A DNA stretch of 64,000 nucleotides from Mucilaginibacter_A sp964251965 (GCA_964251965.1 CAXULQ010000001.1:434001-498000); one strand, 5' to 3'; counted from the stretch's first letter, positions 42,906 to 52,523 are shown. Numbers and translations: made by a program. The notes: generated by a model from the sequence alone, not told the origin.

Positions 42906-44369
42906 TTATTTTTCTAATTTTTTGGCTAAAACCCGGTTTGCTATTTTGGGGTCGATTTTCCCTTTGGAAAGCTTCATCACTTCGCCCATAAACAATCCTA
43001 AAATCCCTTTTTTTCCTTTTTTGTATTCGGATACTTTCTGCGGATGCAATTGTAAAACCTGGTCGATAATTAAATCTAATTTTTCTACGCTTTGGTCGAT
43101 AAATAGATTTAACGCCGTTGCGGTTTCGGCCGCGGTCTTTTCCGGCTGACGAACCAGTTCCTGAAAAAGCTGTTGTGTGGCAACCGTATTGCTAATTTTT
43201 CCGGCATCAACCAAAGCAATCGTTTCTGCAATGGTTTTTGGCTTTACCAAAAAATCACCGATAAAAACAGTATGCGTATTCAGGTAAGATTTAATGCTGC
43301 CCATCAGCCAATGCGCGGCAGCTTTATAATTAGAAGTTTCTTTAATCAGTTCCTCAAAATAAATTACCAAATCGTGGTCGGCTGTAATCAGGTTAGCTTC
43401 GTACTCACTTAAACCCAATTGCTGTGTATATTTTTCGTAAAGCTGCTCTGGCAAAGCAGGCAAACTCTTCCTGATTTCTTCAATATAAGCTTCGGTTAAA
43501 ACTACCGGCTGCAAATCCGGCTCGGGGAAATAACGGTAATCGTTTGCCATTTCTTTGCTGCGGAGGACGGAAGTTACGCCGCTATCTGCATCAAAATTTA
43601 AAGTATTTTGTTCGATTTTTTCTCCGCATTCCAACAATTCTATCTGCCTTGCTGCTTCAAACTCAATGGCTTTTTGCACATTTTTAATCGAATTAAGGTT
43701 TTTTACTTCGCAACGTGTTCCATATTCAGTTTCACCTTTTTTACGTACCGAAATGTTTGCATCACAACGCAAACTTCCCTCTTCCATATTGCCGTCGCAA
43801 ATTCCCAGAAAACGAACCAGTCTTCGTATTTCTGTAAGATAAGCATGTGCTTCTTCGCCGCTCCGTAAATCCGGTTCAGTTACAATTTCCAGCAGCGGCA
43901 CACCCGCCCGGTTTAGGTCGATCAACGTATTTTTATCGTCCTGGTCGTGGATGCTTTTTCCGGCATCTTCCTCCATGTGGATGCGGTTTAAACGGATGTT
44001 TTTACTTCCGGATACTGTTTTTATCGGTATAAATCCATCATGACAAATAGCTGCGGCATCTTGTGTAATTTGGTAACCTTTGGGCAAATCAGCATAAAAA
44101 TAATTTTTACGGTCGAAGTAATTGTATTTCCTGATCTGGCAATTGGTTGCCAAACCTAATTTAATGGCAAACTCGATATGTTTTTTATTGATGACAGGAA
44201 GCGTGCCGGGATGGCCGAGGGAAACCGGACTGACCTGCCGGTTTGGTTTTGCGCCAAAAGCTGCCGAATCTGAGCAAAAGGCTTTGCTTGCTGTTGCCAA
44301 TTGTGCGTGTACTTCCAGGCCGATCACTACTTCATAGTCTAAATATACCTGAACTTGTTTTATCGTCAT
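42906..44369 (-). CDS. gatB: Aspartyl/glutamyl-tRNA amidotransferase subunit B
   Basis: GatB is the ATP-dependent transamidation subunit of GatCAB, which converts Glu-tRNA-Gln (and Asp-tRNA-Asn) to the amide forms. At 487 residues it has the family length. Marks are VVIGLEVHAQL at the N-terminus, VSPVSLGHPGTLPVIN, the HMEEDAGKSIHD segment, NRAGVPLLEIVTEPD (about 130-144), YRYFPEPDLQP (about 275), and a C-terminal YqeY-like tRNA-binding tail. gatA and gatC are not in the window. It is co-transcribed with the thioredoxin lipoprotein. Confidence 0.95.
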   Translation of the reverse strand: MTIKQVQVYLDYEVVIGLEVHAQLATASKAFCSDSAAFGAKPNRQVSPVSLGHPGTLPVINKKHIEFAIKLGLATNCQIRKYNYFDRKNYFYADLPKGYQITQDAAAICHDGFIPIKTVSGSKNIRLNRIHMEEDAGKSIHDQDDKNTLIDLNRAGVPLLEIVTEPDLRSGEEAHAYLTEIRRLVRFLGICDGNMEEGSLRCDANISVRKKGETEYGTRCEVKNLNSIKNVQKAIEFEAARQIELLECGEKIEQNTLNFDADSGVTSVLRSKEMANDYRYFPEPDLQPVVLTEAYIEEIRKSLPALPEQLYEKYTQQLGLSEYEANLITADHDLVIYFEELIKETSNYKAAAHWLMGSIKSYLNTHTVFIGDFLVKPKTIAETIALVDAGKISNTVATQQLFQELVRQPEKTAAETATALNLFIDQSVEKLDLIIDQVLQLHPQKVSEYKKGKKGILGLFMGEVMKLSKGKIDPKIANRVLAKKLEK

Positions 44370-44554
44370 TAAAGATATAAGTGCTTGTTATTAAGGTAGC
44401 AAAACTATTAAATATAGTTGAATTATACCACGAAACATCATAATCCGATCATCAATTTAGGCAAAATCGCCACCAGAAAAAATTATAGTATGGATATCAG
44501 TTGAACTATGTGCAGATATTTTCGTTTAACATCTTGTATTCAATTAAATAAACC

Positions 44555-45247
44555 ATGAAAAAAATTATTTTAAAAACTTTGTTGAGCCTCACCTTAATTT
44601 TGTCTTTACATTCTTTTGCTAAAGCCCAGTTAAGCCTCAGCATCAATATTGGCCGCCAACCGGCTTGGGGACCAAGCGGCTACAACCATGTTGATTATTA
44701 TTATTTGCCGGATATCGAATCTTATTACGATGTATCCACCAACCAGTACATTTATCAGGATGGTGGCCAATGGATTTTTGCCAGCACTTTACCGCCGCGC
44801 TACCGCGGGTACGATCTGTATTCCGGTTATAAAGTGGTTGTTAACCGGCCAAAACCTTATTTAAACTTTTCCAGGGACCGTGTAAGTTACGGCAGATACA
44901 AAAACTGGGGCGGCGGCCGCCAGCCATTGCTTCGCGAAAGCCGGAACAACGGTAACCGTCCGGGAAATAATGGTGGTATAAACCGTCCCGGAAACAATGG
45001 TATAAACCGTCCCGGAAACAATGGTGGAAACCGTCCGGGAAACAATGGCGGCAGTTTTCCAGGAAATAACGGTGGAAACCGTCCGGGAAACAATGGTGGA
45101 AACCGTCCGGGAAATAATAATCCGGGAAGACCACAAGGTGGCCAACCAGGCGGTCAGAATCGTGGTGGCGGCCAACCAGGCGGACAAAACCATGGCGGTG
45201 GCCGTCCGGGTGGAAATGATGGCGGACACGATGGGCATCACTCATAA
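44555..45247 (+). CDS. Exported Gly/Asn/Arg-rich repeat protein
   Basis: A 230-residue protein with a signal peptide (MKKIILKTLLSLTLILSLHSFAKAQ in two parts, cut after about residue 25). A Tyr-rich N-terminal domain follows (about 26-130, with YYYLPDIESYYD and YIYQDGGQWIF), like those of small Bacteroidota envelope proteins. The C-terminal half is made of NRPGNNG-type units and then GGQPGGQN units, ending HDGHHS. It is probably flexible and surface-exposed or periplasmic. No catalytic motif is visible. Similar proteins are common beside housekeeping genes in this phylum; function unknown. Confidence 0.7.
   Translation: MKKIILKTLLSLTLILSLHSFAKAQLSLSINIGRQPAWGPSGYNHVDYYYLPDIESYYDVSTNQYIYQDGGQWIFASTLPPRYRGYDLYSGYKVVVNRPKPYLNFSRDRVSYGRYKNWGGGRQPLLRESRNNGNRPGNNGGINRPGNNGINRPGNNGGNRPGNNGGSFPGNNGGNRPGNNGGNRPGNNNPGRPQGGQPGGQNRGGGQPGGQNHGGGRPGGNDGGHDGHHS
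44946..45215 (+). repeat. Coding tandem repeats (NRPGNNG, GGQPGGQN)
   Basis: About eight degenerate units of 15-27 bases built on aaccgtccgggaaacaat, then three of ggccaaccaggcggacaa type. They cause open reading frames on the opposite strand that are not genes. Confidence 0.85.
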
Positions 45248-45255
45248 AATTTATC

Positions 45256-45292
45256 CTATAAAAAAAGCATCGCCAATTACAGCGGTGCTTTT
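45256..45292. terminator. Rho-independent terminator
   Basis: Aaaaaaagca(t)cgc and gcggtgctttttt arms, in a gap between convergent genes (the repeat protein and alaS). Confidence 0.75.
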
Positions 45293-45308
45293 TTTATGCC
45301 TGTTTTTT

Positions 45309-48224
45309 TCAGATTTGTGTATGAAGGAAAATTTTGCCTTTCTCGATAGCCGTTTTTAATCCGACAGCATTTTTACCGCCAGCGGTTGCGTAAAAAGGTT
45401 GTCCGCCGCCGCCGCCTTGTATTTCTTTAGCCAGTTCTTTAATAAAAATCCGTGCATCTAGACCTTTTTCTTTTACTAAGTTTTCGGAAATCATCACGGT
45501 TAAATTTGGTTTTCCGTCAATAACTGCACCCAAAATCAGAACTAAATTTGTAACAATATCTTTGGTTTGATAAGCCAGACTTTTTAAAGCTTCTGCATTT
45601 GGCAGTTCTACTTCTTCGGAGATGAAATTTATGCCGTTAACAGCAATATGCTTTGCAGCCAGTTCTTTTTTCATGATGGAAACTTTATCCAGAACTGCTT
45701 TTTCTGCTTCTTTTTTAAGCGAAGCATTTTCTTCCAGCAAAGCTTCCAAACTTTTGGTTAAATCTTTCGGATTTTTTAAAAGTTCTTTTAGCTTGTTAAT
45801 TTCTTCGTTTTGCTGATGGATGAATTCTTCGGATTTGATTCCTGTAATCGCTTCAATCCGACGAACGCCGGCTGCAACCGCACTTTCGGAAACGATTTTG
45901 AAAAAACCAATTTGTCCGGTTGCGTTTACATGCGTTCCGCCGCAAAGCTCGATGGAAAATTTTTCATCCATCGTAACTACGCGAACTACATCGCCATATT
46001 TCTCGCCAAATAAAGCCATTGCGCCGGTTTGCGAAGCTTCTGCAAAAGACATGGATTGAATAATTACGCCAACATTTTCCCGGATTTTACGGTTGACAAC
46101 TGTTTCTATACTGCTCATTTCTTCGTCGGTAACTTTTGCATAATGCGAAAAATCAAAACGCAAAGCGTCCGCACTAACCAGCGAACCTTTTTGATTGACA
46201 TGGCTGCCCAAAACTTCTTTCAAAGCTGCATGAAGCAAATGCGTTGCCGAGTGGTTATTTTCGATACTCAATCTTCTCTCCGGATCAACATAAGCCGTTA
46301 AAACATCAGAAGGATCTTCCGGCAGCTGATCTACAAAATGCACAATCAAACCGTTTTCTTTTTTGGTATCTGTAACTGCAATAATTTCTCCATCGGGGAA
46401 AATCAAATCGCCGGTATCGCCAACTTGTCCGCCGCTTTCTGCATAAAAAGGCGTTTTATCTAAAACCAGTTGAAACTGTTCTTTTCCTTTGGCTTTAACT
46501 TTTCGGTATTTTACAATATGTGCAATCGTTTCTGTTTCGGTATAACCGGTGAATTCTAAGGTGTCATTTTCTTTTAAACTGATCCAATCGCCGGTATCTA
46601 TGGCTGTTGCTGCGCGGGAACGGTTTTTTTGTTCTTCTCGTGCTTGTATATATTCATTTATTAATACATAAAATCCATCTTCTTTAGCTAATAACTGTAT
46701 CAAATCTATTGGGAAACCGTGTGTATCATCTAATAGAAAAGCGAATTTTCCATCTATCTTATTTCCGCCATCATTAATTAAACTATACACTATTCCACCA
46801 ACAGAAACATCAAACATTTGACTTTCTGGACTGATTGTTCTTTTCTGTTCTTTAAATGCTTTTATATAACTATTATATGATACCAATCCTTTAGCTAAAG
46901 TTCTCAAAAACGAAACTTCTTCCTCCAAAACAACTTTCTGCACAAACTCTTTTTGCTCGTGCAAGTTTGGAAACACATCCTTAAATTGTCCTGCTAAAAG
47001 AGGCACCAACTTGTTTAAAAAAGGTTCTCTAAAGTTGAGGTATTGATAAGCGTAACGTACTGCTCTTCTCAAAATTCTGCGGATAACATAACCGGCTTTG
47101 TTATTAGAAGGCAGTTGTCCATCAGCAATTGCAAATGCAATCGCACGGATATGATCGGCCACAACGCGCATGGCAACGGCATTGTTATAAGCCTCACCCC
47201 GGCCCTCTCCAAGGGAGAGGGAGTTAGCTGCACTACCGACGCCAGCCTGATTTTGAGAATTTTCTTCGGTGAAAGTTGAGTTAGCTGCACTACCGACACC
47301 GGCTTGGTTATCCGATTGATATTCAGAACCCTCTCCTTTGGAGAGGGCAGGGTGAGGCTTTGGAGAGTTAGCTTCTTTTCCTGTCTGAGGCTCGTAAACC
47401 TTCCCACTTTTCTCCGCAATAAACTGAATCAGCGGCTGAAAAACATCCGTATCGTAATTAGAACTTTTACCTTGTAAAACACGCACCAAACGCTCAAAAC
47501 CCATCCCGGTATCTACATGTTTGTTGGGCAGTGGTTGCAGCGAACCGTCTTTTAAACGGTTAAACTGCATAAAAACATTGTTCCAGATTTCAATTACCTG
47601 CGGATCATCAGCGTTCACCAGTTCCGCTCCGCTCCTTGCGCTTCGTTCTTCCTCGCTTCGGTTATCAAAATGAATTTCGGAACATGGTCCGCATGGCCCA
47701 GTTTCACCCATTTCCCAAAAGTTATCTTTTTTATTTCCGGGGAGGATGTGGCTTTCGGGCAAAAACTGTTTCCACAAATCGTACGCTTCCTGGTCTTTTT
47801 TCAAACCTTCTTTTTCGTCGCCTTCAAAATAGGTTACGTACAGGCGGTTTGGGTCGATTTTGTAAACTTCGGTTAGCAGTTCCCAGCTCCATTCGATGGC
47901 TTCTTTTTTAAAATAATCGCCGAAACTCCAGTTGCCCAGCATCTCGAACATCGTGTGGTGATAGGTATCGATGCCCACTTCCTCCAAATCATTGTGCTTG
48001 CCGGAAACGCGCAGGCAACGTTGCGTATCGGCAACTCTTGGAAATTTTGCGGTTTCTTCGTTCAAAAAAATACTTTTAAACTGGTTCATACCGGCGTTCG
48101 TAAACATCAAAGTCGGATCGTTTTTGATAACGATCGGTGCTGATGGAACGATTTGATGTTGTTTGGAAGCGAAAAAATCTAAAAATTGCTGGCGTATTTG
48201 GGAAGCAGTTAAGTACGGTTTCAT
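45309..48224 (-). CDS. alaS: Alanyl-tRNA synthetase with in-frame repeat insertion
   Basis: AlaRS charges tRNA-Ala. The aminoacylation domain begins TASQIRQQFLDFF and contains the class II motifs (FTNAGMNQFK; GMGFERL). The editing domain has HSATHLLHAAL and CGGTH zinc/editing motifs, and the C-terminal C-Ala domain has GGGGGQP. The protein is 971 residues against about 870-880 in the family. About 60 of the extra residues (about 286-345) come from a palindromic repeat insertion (47190-47373), and about 25 more lie around 450-490. Both lie where surface loops are expected, and the reading frame is kept throughout, so the gene is probably functional. Monocistronic. Confidence 0.93.
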   Translation of the reverse strand: MKPYLTASQIRQQFLDFFASKQHQIVPSAPIVIKNDPTLMFTNAGMNQFKSIFLNEETAKFPRVADTQRCLRVSGKHNDLEEVGIDTYHHTMFEMLGNWSFGDYFKKEAIEWSWELLTEVYKIDPNRLYVTYFEGDEKEGLKKDQEAYDLWKQFLPESHILPGNKKDNFWEMGETGPCGPCSEIHFDNRSEEERSARSGAELVNADDPQVIEIWNNVFMQFNRLKDGSLQPLPNKHVDTGMGFERLVRVLQGKSSNYDTDVFQPLIQFIAEKSGKVYEPQTGKEANSPKPHPALSKGEGSEYQSDNQAGVGSAANSTFTEENSQNQAGVGSAANSLSLGEGRGEAYNNAVAMRVVADHIRAIAFAIADGQLPSNNKAGYVIRRILRRAVRYAYQYLNFREPFLNKLVPLLAGQFKDVFPNLHEQKEFVQKVVLEEEVSFLRTLAKGLVSYNSYIKAFKEQKRTISPESQMFDVSVGGIVYSLINDGGNKIDGKFAFLLDDTHGFPIDLIQLLAKEDGFYVLINEYIQAREEQKNRSRAATAIDTGDWISLKENDTLEFTGYTETETIAHIVKYRKVKAKGKEQFQLVLDKTPFYAESGGQVGDTGDLIFPDGEIIAVTDTKKENGLIVHFVDQLPEDPSDVLTAYVDPERRLSIENNHSATHLLHAALKEVLGSHVNQKGSLVSADALRFDFSHYAKVTDEEMSSIETVVNRKIRENVGVIIQSMSFAEASQTGAMALFGEKYGDVVRVVTMDEKFSIELCGGTHVNATGQIGFFKIVSESAVAAGVRRIEAITGIKSEEFIHQQNEEINKLKELLKNPKDLTKSLEALLEENASLKKEAEKAVLDKVSIMKKELAAKHIAVNGINFISEEVELPNAEALKSLAYQTKDIVTNLVLILGAVIDGKPNLTVMISENLVKEKGLDARIFIKELAKEIQGGGGGQPFYATAGGKNAVGLKTAIEKGKIFLHTQI
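47190..47373 (-). repeat. Palindromic repeat elements inserted in frame in alaS
   Basis: Two palindromes of the same family lie here: ccctctcc/ggagaggg at 47203-47221 (3-base loop) and at 47329-47347 (3-base loop), in opposite orientations. Both are flanked by gtgaggc/gcctcac-type sequence. Between them are two tandem copies of a unit starting AGTTAGCT (47222 and 47279), and a third AGTTAGCT lies at 47366. The spacings are 57 and 87 bases, all multiples of three. On the minus strand the units read ANSPKPHPALSKGEG, ANSTFTEENSQNQAGVGSA and ANSLSLGEGRGEA. NQAGVGSAANS occurs twice in the protein. Confidence 0.85.
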
Positions 48225-48689
48225 AGCGGCAAAGATAGGTTTTTAGGGAAAAGGCGGAAAGCTTGAAGTTAAAGTTGGGCGCGATGCGATTTTAATAAAC
48301 GAAGTATTTTTATTGGTTTAAGTTTACTGCTAAACTGATAATGATTTGTATATTCGTTACAGCCAATTAGCCTCACATTGTTTAGTCTTGCTGTTTTTAT
48401 CGTACAAAACTTAATAATCATTATTATTAGTAATGAGGTTAAACTATAAGTGGTTGTAGATAGTTTAATAGTATGTCTAAGTGATTATGTTTCATCAAGT
48501 TTGTATTCAATCTTAAACAATAGGTTTGCGATAGTTAACATAGATAAATTACTGTTTGGCCAAAAACAATATGCGTTAAAAACATTGCGTTAACAATTAC
48601 AAAGCTTATTTTTTGAAGATTACGTAAATAGGATTTTAGAGATTGATACAGAACCAGTAATTAAGCCAACTACAATACAAAAGAATTAT
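48225..48689. other. Divergent intergenic region
   Basis: 465 bases between alaS and the PKD protein gene, both transcribed outward. It holds one motif variant (48389) and an AT-rich palindromic patch (aataatcattattatt, 48413-48428). No gene or clear promoter box is seen. Confidence 0.5.
48389..48399 (+). repeat. Dispersed motif variant (TGCTGTTTTTA)
   Basis: Followed by TCG, TAC and AAAACTT, which matches the extended form almost exactly as at 52675. Confidence 0.7.
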
Positions 48690-51600
48690 ATGCTTAAACA
48701 ATTACCCAAATTTATCCTGGCCTTAGTGGTACTTTGTTTACTTACTACAAATATTGTTTCAGCACAAAGCGTTACTAACGAGGGTGCAGAATTTTGGTCG
48801 GTTTTTCCTACACATGTTCCAAATCAAGACCAAAATGGACGACCTCAGCTTGCCAACATTAGTATCTTTATAACAGGCAGGTATGCTTCTTCCGGTACAG
48901 TGTCTGTTAATGGTTATTCTCAAAAATTTACCGTGGTTGCCAATACCGTTACAGAAGTTCAGGTTCCGCGTGCTAACGCTTACATTAATGATTATGAAGG
49001 CGGAAGGATACTTGCAAACCGGGCTATCCATATTGTGGTAGATGCTGGCCAGCCTAATGTTGTGGTTTACGCCCATATTTTTGCAGGTGCACGGTCTGCG
49101 GCGACTTTAATTTTACCTGTTAAAGCTTTAGGCCAAAAGTACTTTAGTATGAATTATACTCAAGGTCCGCTTTTTGGAGGCCAAAATTTTATTACGGTTG
49201 TTGCTTCTGAACCTAATACAAAAGTTTTTATTAAAAATGGAACAACGAATTTGGTTGCAGGAGGTATCACCCTGACCAACGTAGGAGATGTTTACGAGTA
49301 TTTGTCTTACAGTGATTTAACAGGGGTTTCGGTAAGTGTTGACACGACTACCTCTGGCTGTAAGCGATTTGCGATGTTTTCCGGAAGCAGTGCAGTTACA
49401 ATAGATGACCCATCTTGTAGGCCTTTATCTGCTGATCCTCTATATCAGCAAAATTACCCAATAGAAAGCTGGGGGAAAAATTATGGTTTTATACCTTTTA
49501 GTATGATACCTCCAAACAGCAATGTGGCTTCAGAAAGGACATTAGGTCAGTATATTCGCGTAGTTGCCCAAACAGATAATACTACCGTTCAAATTAACGG
49601 GGCTACGGTGGCAACACTTAATACCGGTCAATTTTATTCTTCGCCAAGTCCATTTAACCAGCCTGCAAGTATTTCTGCCGATAAACCCATAAGTGTGGCC
49701 CAGTACGCTTTAACAGAAAATTGTTCTGACAGGTCTGGCAGTGGCAGTTTAGGAGACCCAGACATGGTTATTTTAAACCCGATTGAATACAGCATCAAAA
49801 ACATAACAGTTTATTCTTCTACCCGTGAAGCAATTACTGAGCAATACTTAAATGTGCTGATAAAAACAGCATCTGTACCCAGCTTCCTCATTAACGGACG
49901 TACACCAACTACGGCTTTTGTACCTATGCCGCAACTGCCGGGTTACTCCTATTTGCAACTCAACTTAAATGGTTACAACACCAATAATTTTAACCTTACT
50001 GCCAATGATGGCTTTAACGCTATTGCTTATGGTTTCGGCCCTGTTGAATCCTATTCTTACTCCGCCGGTACTAACCTGGCAACAACACTTACAGCCAATG
50101 CTGTAGACCCTGTGGCTAACCTGCCTATTACAAGTGCCTGTGTTTATGACCAGTATTTTTTGCAGTTAACTTTAAATGTACCAACCAAACATATTGTCTG
50201 GACCATCAATCCGTCTAACACCGTAATTACCCAAAACAATCCTGTTGCCCGGGATACGATTATAAACAGTAAACCTTACTATGTTTATCAAATACCAAAA
50301 CCTTCTATTTTTACCAAAGCCGGGCTTTACGCTGTAGAAATAGTTGCAGATTTACCTCCGTCAACCGGAGGATGTACGATTGGAGACCAAAACTTTAATT
50401 TTCCTTTTACCGTTTACCCTGCCCCTGTTACTGCTTTTACCATGCCTGCCAGTGTTTGTGCCGGTACTGCGGTTACTTTTACCGATAAGAGTGTTGATAG
50501 CGGCAAAGTGATTAAAAGCTGGATCTGGAAATTTGGCGATGGCACTACTTCTACCCTGCAAAACCCGGTGCATACTTATACAAAACCCGGTACAGATACG
50601 GTAAGTTTAACGGCAACATCCGCAACTGGCTGCCAAAGTACCGTGCAGCAGTACATTAAAATTAATAATTTGCCGAATGCTGTTTTTACCTATACAAATG
50701 TTTTGTTTAAAAATTATGCCGTTGTTTTTAAAGATGCTTCAACAATAGCCACAGGTAGCATAGTTAAATGGACTTGGGATTTTGGGGATGGCACAACGCA
50801 AGTACGCACGGATGCCAAACCTTTTGAACATGATTATGCTGCCGCAGGAACTTATCAGGTTACTTTAACTGTTGTATCAGATTCAGGCTGCCAAAGTGTG
50901 GTCACACAATCAGTACTGGCCAAACGTGGTTATACCCCTGATTTTAAATTGCCCGAAGTTTGCTCTAACGATTTATCGGCCCAGTTTTTTGACCTTACTG
51001 CCGATAGTGTTGGCACGGCCGCAACTTTAACTTATCTGTGGAATTTTGGAGATGCCGATGCAACTTTGGCCAACCCAAATACTTCCACAGATAAAAACCC
51101 GATACATGCGTTTACTAAAGCGCAGGTTTATCAGATTACGCTTACCGTTACATCCAATGATGGCAGTACGGCTACCGTAACTAAACCTTTTCAGGTAAAT
51201 GGTTCTATGCCAAAAGCTGCTTTTAACATCATCACTACCGGTAATTTTTGCAGTAATTTACCAATCACTTTTCAAAACCAATCCAGTGTAGATGTAGGCA
51301 GCATTACCAAAATAGAGTGGTATTTTGATTACTTAAACAAGCCTGCTGTTGTTGTAACGGACGATAATCCGGTTGCCGGGAAACAATACACTTATCAATA
51401 TCCTGTTTTCAATGCACCTGCCAACCAAAATTACACCATAAGAATGATTGCCTATTCGGGTATTACCTGTATTGATATTACCGAAAAAACCATCACCATA
51501 AATGCTACGCCAAAAGTAGTGTTTACGGCTTTAGGAAGCGTTTGCCAGGAAGTTTCACCGTTTCAATTAACACAGGCTGAAGATGTAAGCGGCGTAGCAG

Positions 51601-52250
51601 GATCTGGTATTTATTCTGGCGCAGGTGTTACTGCCTCTGGTCTTTTTAGCCCGGCTGCCGCAGGTATTGGTGTACATCCAATCAAATATGTTTTTACTTC
51701 TACCAGTGGTTGTGCCGATTCGCTTACCCAAAACATCACTGTAAACCCAACACCTGTAGTTGATGCCGGCAAAAATGTGAGTTTGCATATCGGCGATAAT
51801 GTACGGCTTACACCTACTGTTACAGGTAATATTTTACGTTATAAATGGACGCCTTCCCTCGGTTTAAGCAACGACCAAATTGCCAATCCGATTGCAACCC
51901 CGGCAGACGATATTACTTACCGGCTTACCGTAACTTCTACCGACAGCTGTACCGCTACAGATACTGTCCGTATATTGATTTTAAAAATACCGGTTATCCC
52001 AAATACATTTACTCCTAATAACGATGGTATAAACGATGTATGGAATATCAAGAATTTAGACAGATACCCGGATTGTATAATGGACATTTATAATCGGTAT
52101 GGAATTTTGATGTATCACTCCATAGGTTACGGTACTGCCTGGGACGGCCGTTATAATGGGCAAGATGTACCGGTCGGCACTTATTATTATGTTTTAAATT
52201 TAAAAGATGGAACAAAAAATTATGGCGGACATGTTACTGTTATCCGTTAG
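48690..52250 (+). CDS. Secreted PKD-repeat surface protein with T9SS type B sorting domain
   Basis: An 1186-residue secreted protein. A signal peptide (1-25, ending VSAQS) is followed by an IgGFc-binding-type N-terminal domain (about 30-460, with EGAEFWSVFP and repeated 'ISADKPISVAQYAL'-like strands). PKD domains follow, with FGDGTT near 615 and 697 and FGDADAT near 786, then Ig-like domains, and a C-terminal CHU_C / gliding-motility-associated domain (about 1100-1186) starting TFTPNNDGINDVW. The last domain is the signal for export by the type IX secretion system and attachment outside the cell. Adhesion or matrix binding is likely but unproven. Monocistronic. Confidence 0.9.
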   Translation: MLKQLPKFILALVVLCLLTTNIVSAQSVTNEGAEFWSVFPTHVPNQDQNGRPQLANISIFITGRYASSGTVSVNGYSQKFTVVANTVTEVQVPRANAYINDYEGGRILANRAIHIVVDAGQPNVVVYAHIFAGARSAATLILPVKALGQKYFSMNYTQGPLFGGQNFITVVASEPNTKVFIKNGTTNLVAGGITLTNVGDVYEYLSYSDLTGVSVSVDTTTSGCKRFAMFSGSSAVTIDDPSCRPLSADPLYQQNYPIESWGKNYGFIPFSMIPPNSNVASERTLGQYIRVVAQTDNTTVQINGATVATLNTGQFYSSPSPFNQPASISADKPISVAQYALTENCSDRSGSGSLGDPDMVILNPIEYSIKNITVYSSTREAITEQYLNVLIKTASVPSFLINGRTPTTAFVPMPQLPGYSYLQLNLNGYNTNNFNLTANDGFNAIAYGFGPVESYSYSAGTNLATTLTANAVDPVANLPITSACVYDQYFLQLTLNVPTKHIVWTINPSNTVITQNNPVARDTIINSKPYYVYQIPKPSIFTKAGLYAVEIVADLPPSTGGCTIGDQNFNFPFTVYPAPVTAFTMPASVCAGTAVTFTDKSVDSGKVIKSWIWKFGDGTTSTLQNPVHTYTKPGTDTVSLTATSATGCQSTVQQYIKINNLPNAVFTYTNVLFKNYAVVFKDASTIATGSIVKWTWDFGDGTTQVRTDAKPFEHDYAAAGTYQVTLTVVSDSGCQSVVTQSVLAKRGYTPDFKLPEVCSNDLSAQFFDLTADSVGTAATLTYLWNFGDADATLANPNTSTDKNPIHAFTKAQVYQITLTVTSNDGSTATVTKPFQVNGSMPKAAFNIITTGNFCSNLPITFQNQSSVDVGSITKIEWYFDYLNKPAVVVTDDNPVAGKQYTYQYPVFNAPANQNYTIRMIAYSGITCIDITEKTITINATPKVVFTALGSVCQEVSPFQLTQAEDVSGVAGSGIYSGAGVTASGLFSPAAAGIGVHPIKYVFTSTSGCADSLTQNITVNPTPVVDAGKNVSLHIGDNVRLTPTVTGNILRYKWTPSLGLSNDQIANPIATPADDITYRLTVTSTDSCTATDTVRILILKIPVIPNTFTPNNDGINDVWNIKNLDRYPDCIMDIYNRYGILMYHSIGYGTAWDGRYNGQDVPVGTYYYVLNLKDGTKNYGGHVTVIR

Positions 52251-52339
52251 TAGAAAATTTTTACCAACAGAATTGTAAACATTTAGTCCTTGATTTGTTA
52301 AAATAGTTGTGTCGTACTTAATTAAAAAATTTTTATTGG

Positions 52340-52350
52340 TAAAAGAAGCA
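52340..52350 (-). repeat. Dispersed motif copy before a tiny lipoprotein gene
   Basis: TAAAAGAAGCA ends two bases before the ATG at 52353. On the minus strand it continues CCA, AT and AAAAATTT. Confidence 0.75.
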
Positions 52351-52352
52351 TC

Positions 52353-52523
52353 ATGAAAAACAAACTTATTTTATTTTCTGTCCTGGCATTCCTTTCTATA
52401 GCCGTTTCTTGTAACGAAAAACATAAAAATTATGGTATGGAGCGGCAGGATACTGTTAAAGCTGGCGATAGCACCAACAATATTCAGAACAAGGTGTCTC
52501 CAAATGATACTATCAAACATTAA
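52353..52523 (+). CDS. Tiny lipoprotein, 56 residues
   Basis: ATG 52353 to TAA 52521. The signal MKNKLILFSVLAFLSIAVSC has a lipobox AVSC and Cys20. The 36-residue mature part is polar (NEKHKNYGMERQDTVKAGDS) and ends NDTIKH. No family is recognised. It stands alone after the PKD protein and before a hairpin terminator, which supports a real transcript. Confidence 0.65.
   Translation: MKNKLILFSVLAFLSIAVSCNEKHKNYGMERQDTVKAGDSTNNIQNKVSPNDTIKH

Noticed and set aside
44946..45215. Regular repeats that could suggest a CRISPR array
   Set aside because: Units are contiguous, in frame and of variable length, with no unique spacers; they are coding repeats. No CRISPR array was seen anywhere in the window.
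44841..45245. Long minus-strand open frames opposite the repeat protein gene
   Set aside because: They mirror the NRPGNNG repeats in other frames and contain only low-complexity sequence; the plus-strand protein has the signal peptide.
47043..47279. Plus-strand open frame inside alaS
   Set aside because: It is a shadow of the inserted palindromic sequence; alaS runs through without a break on the minus strand.
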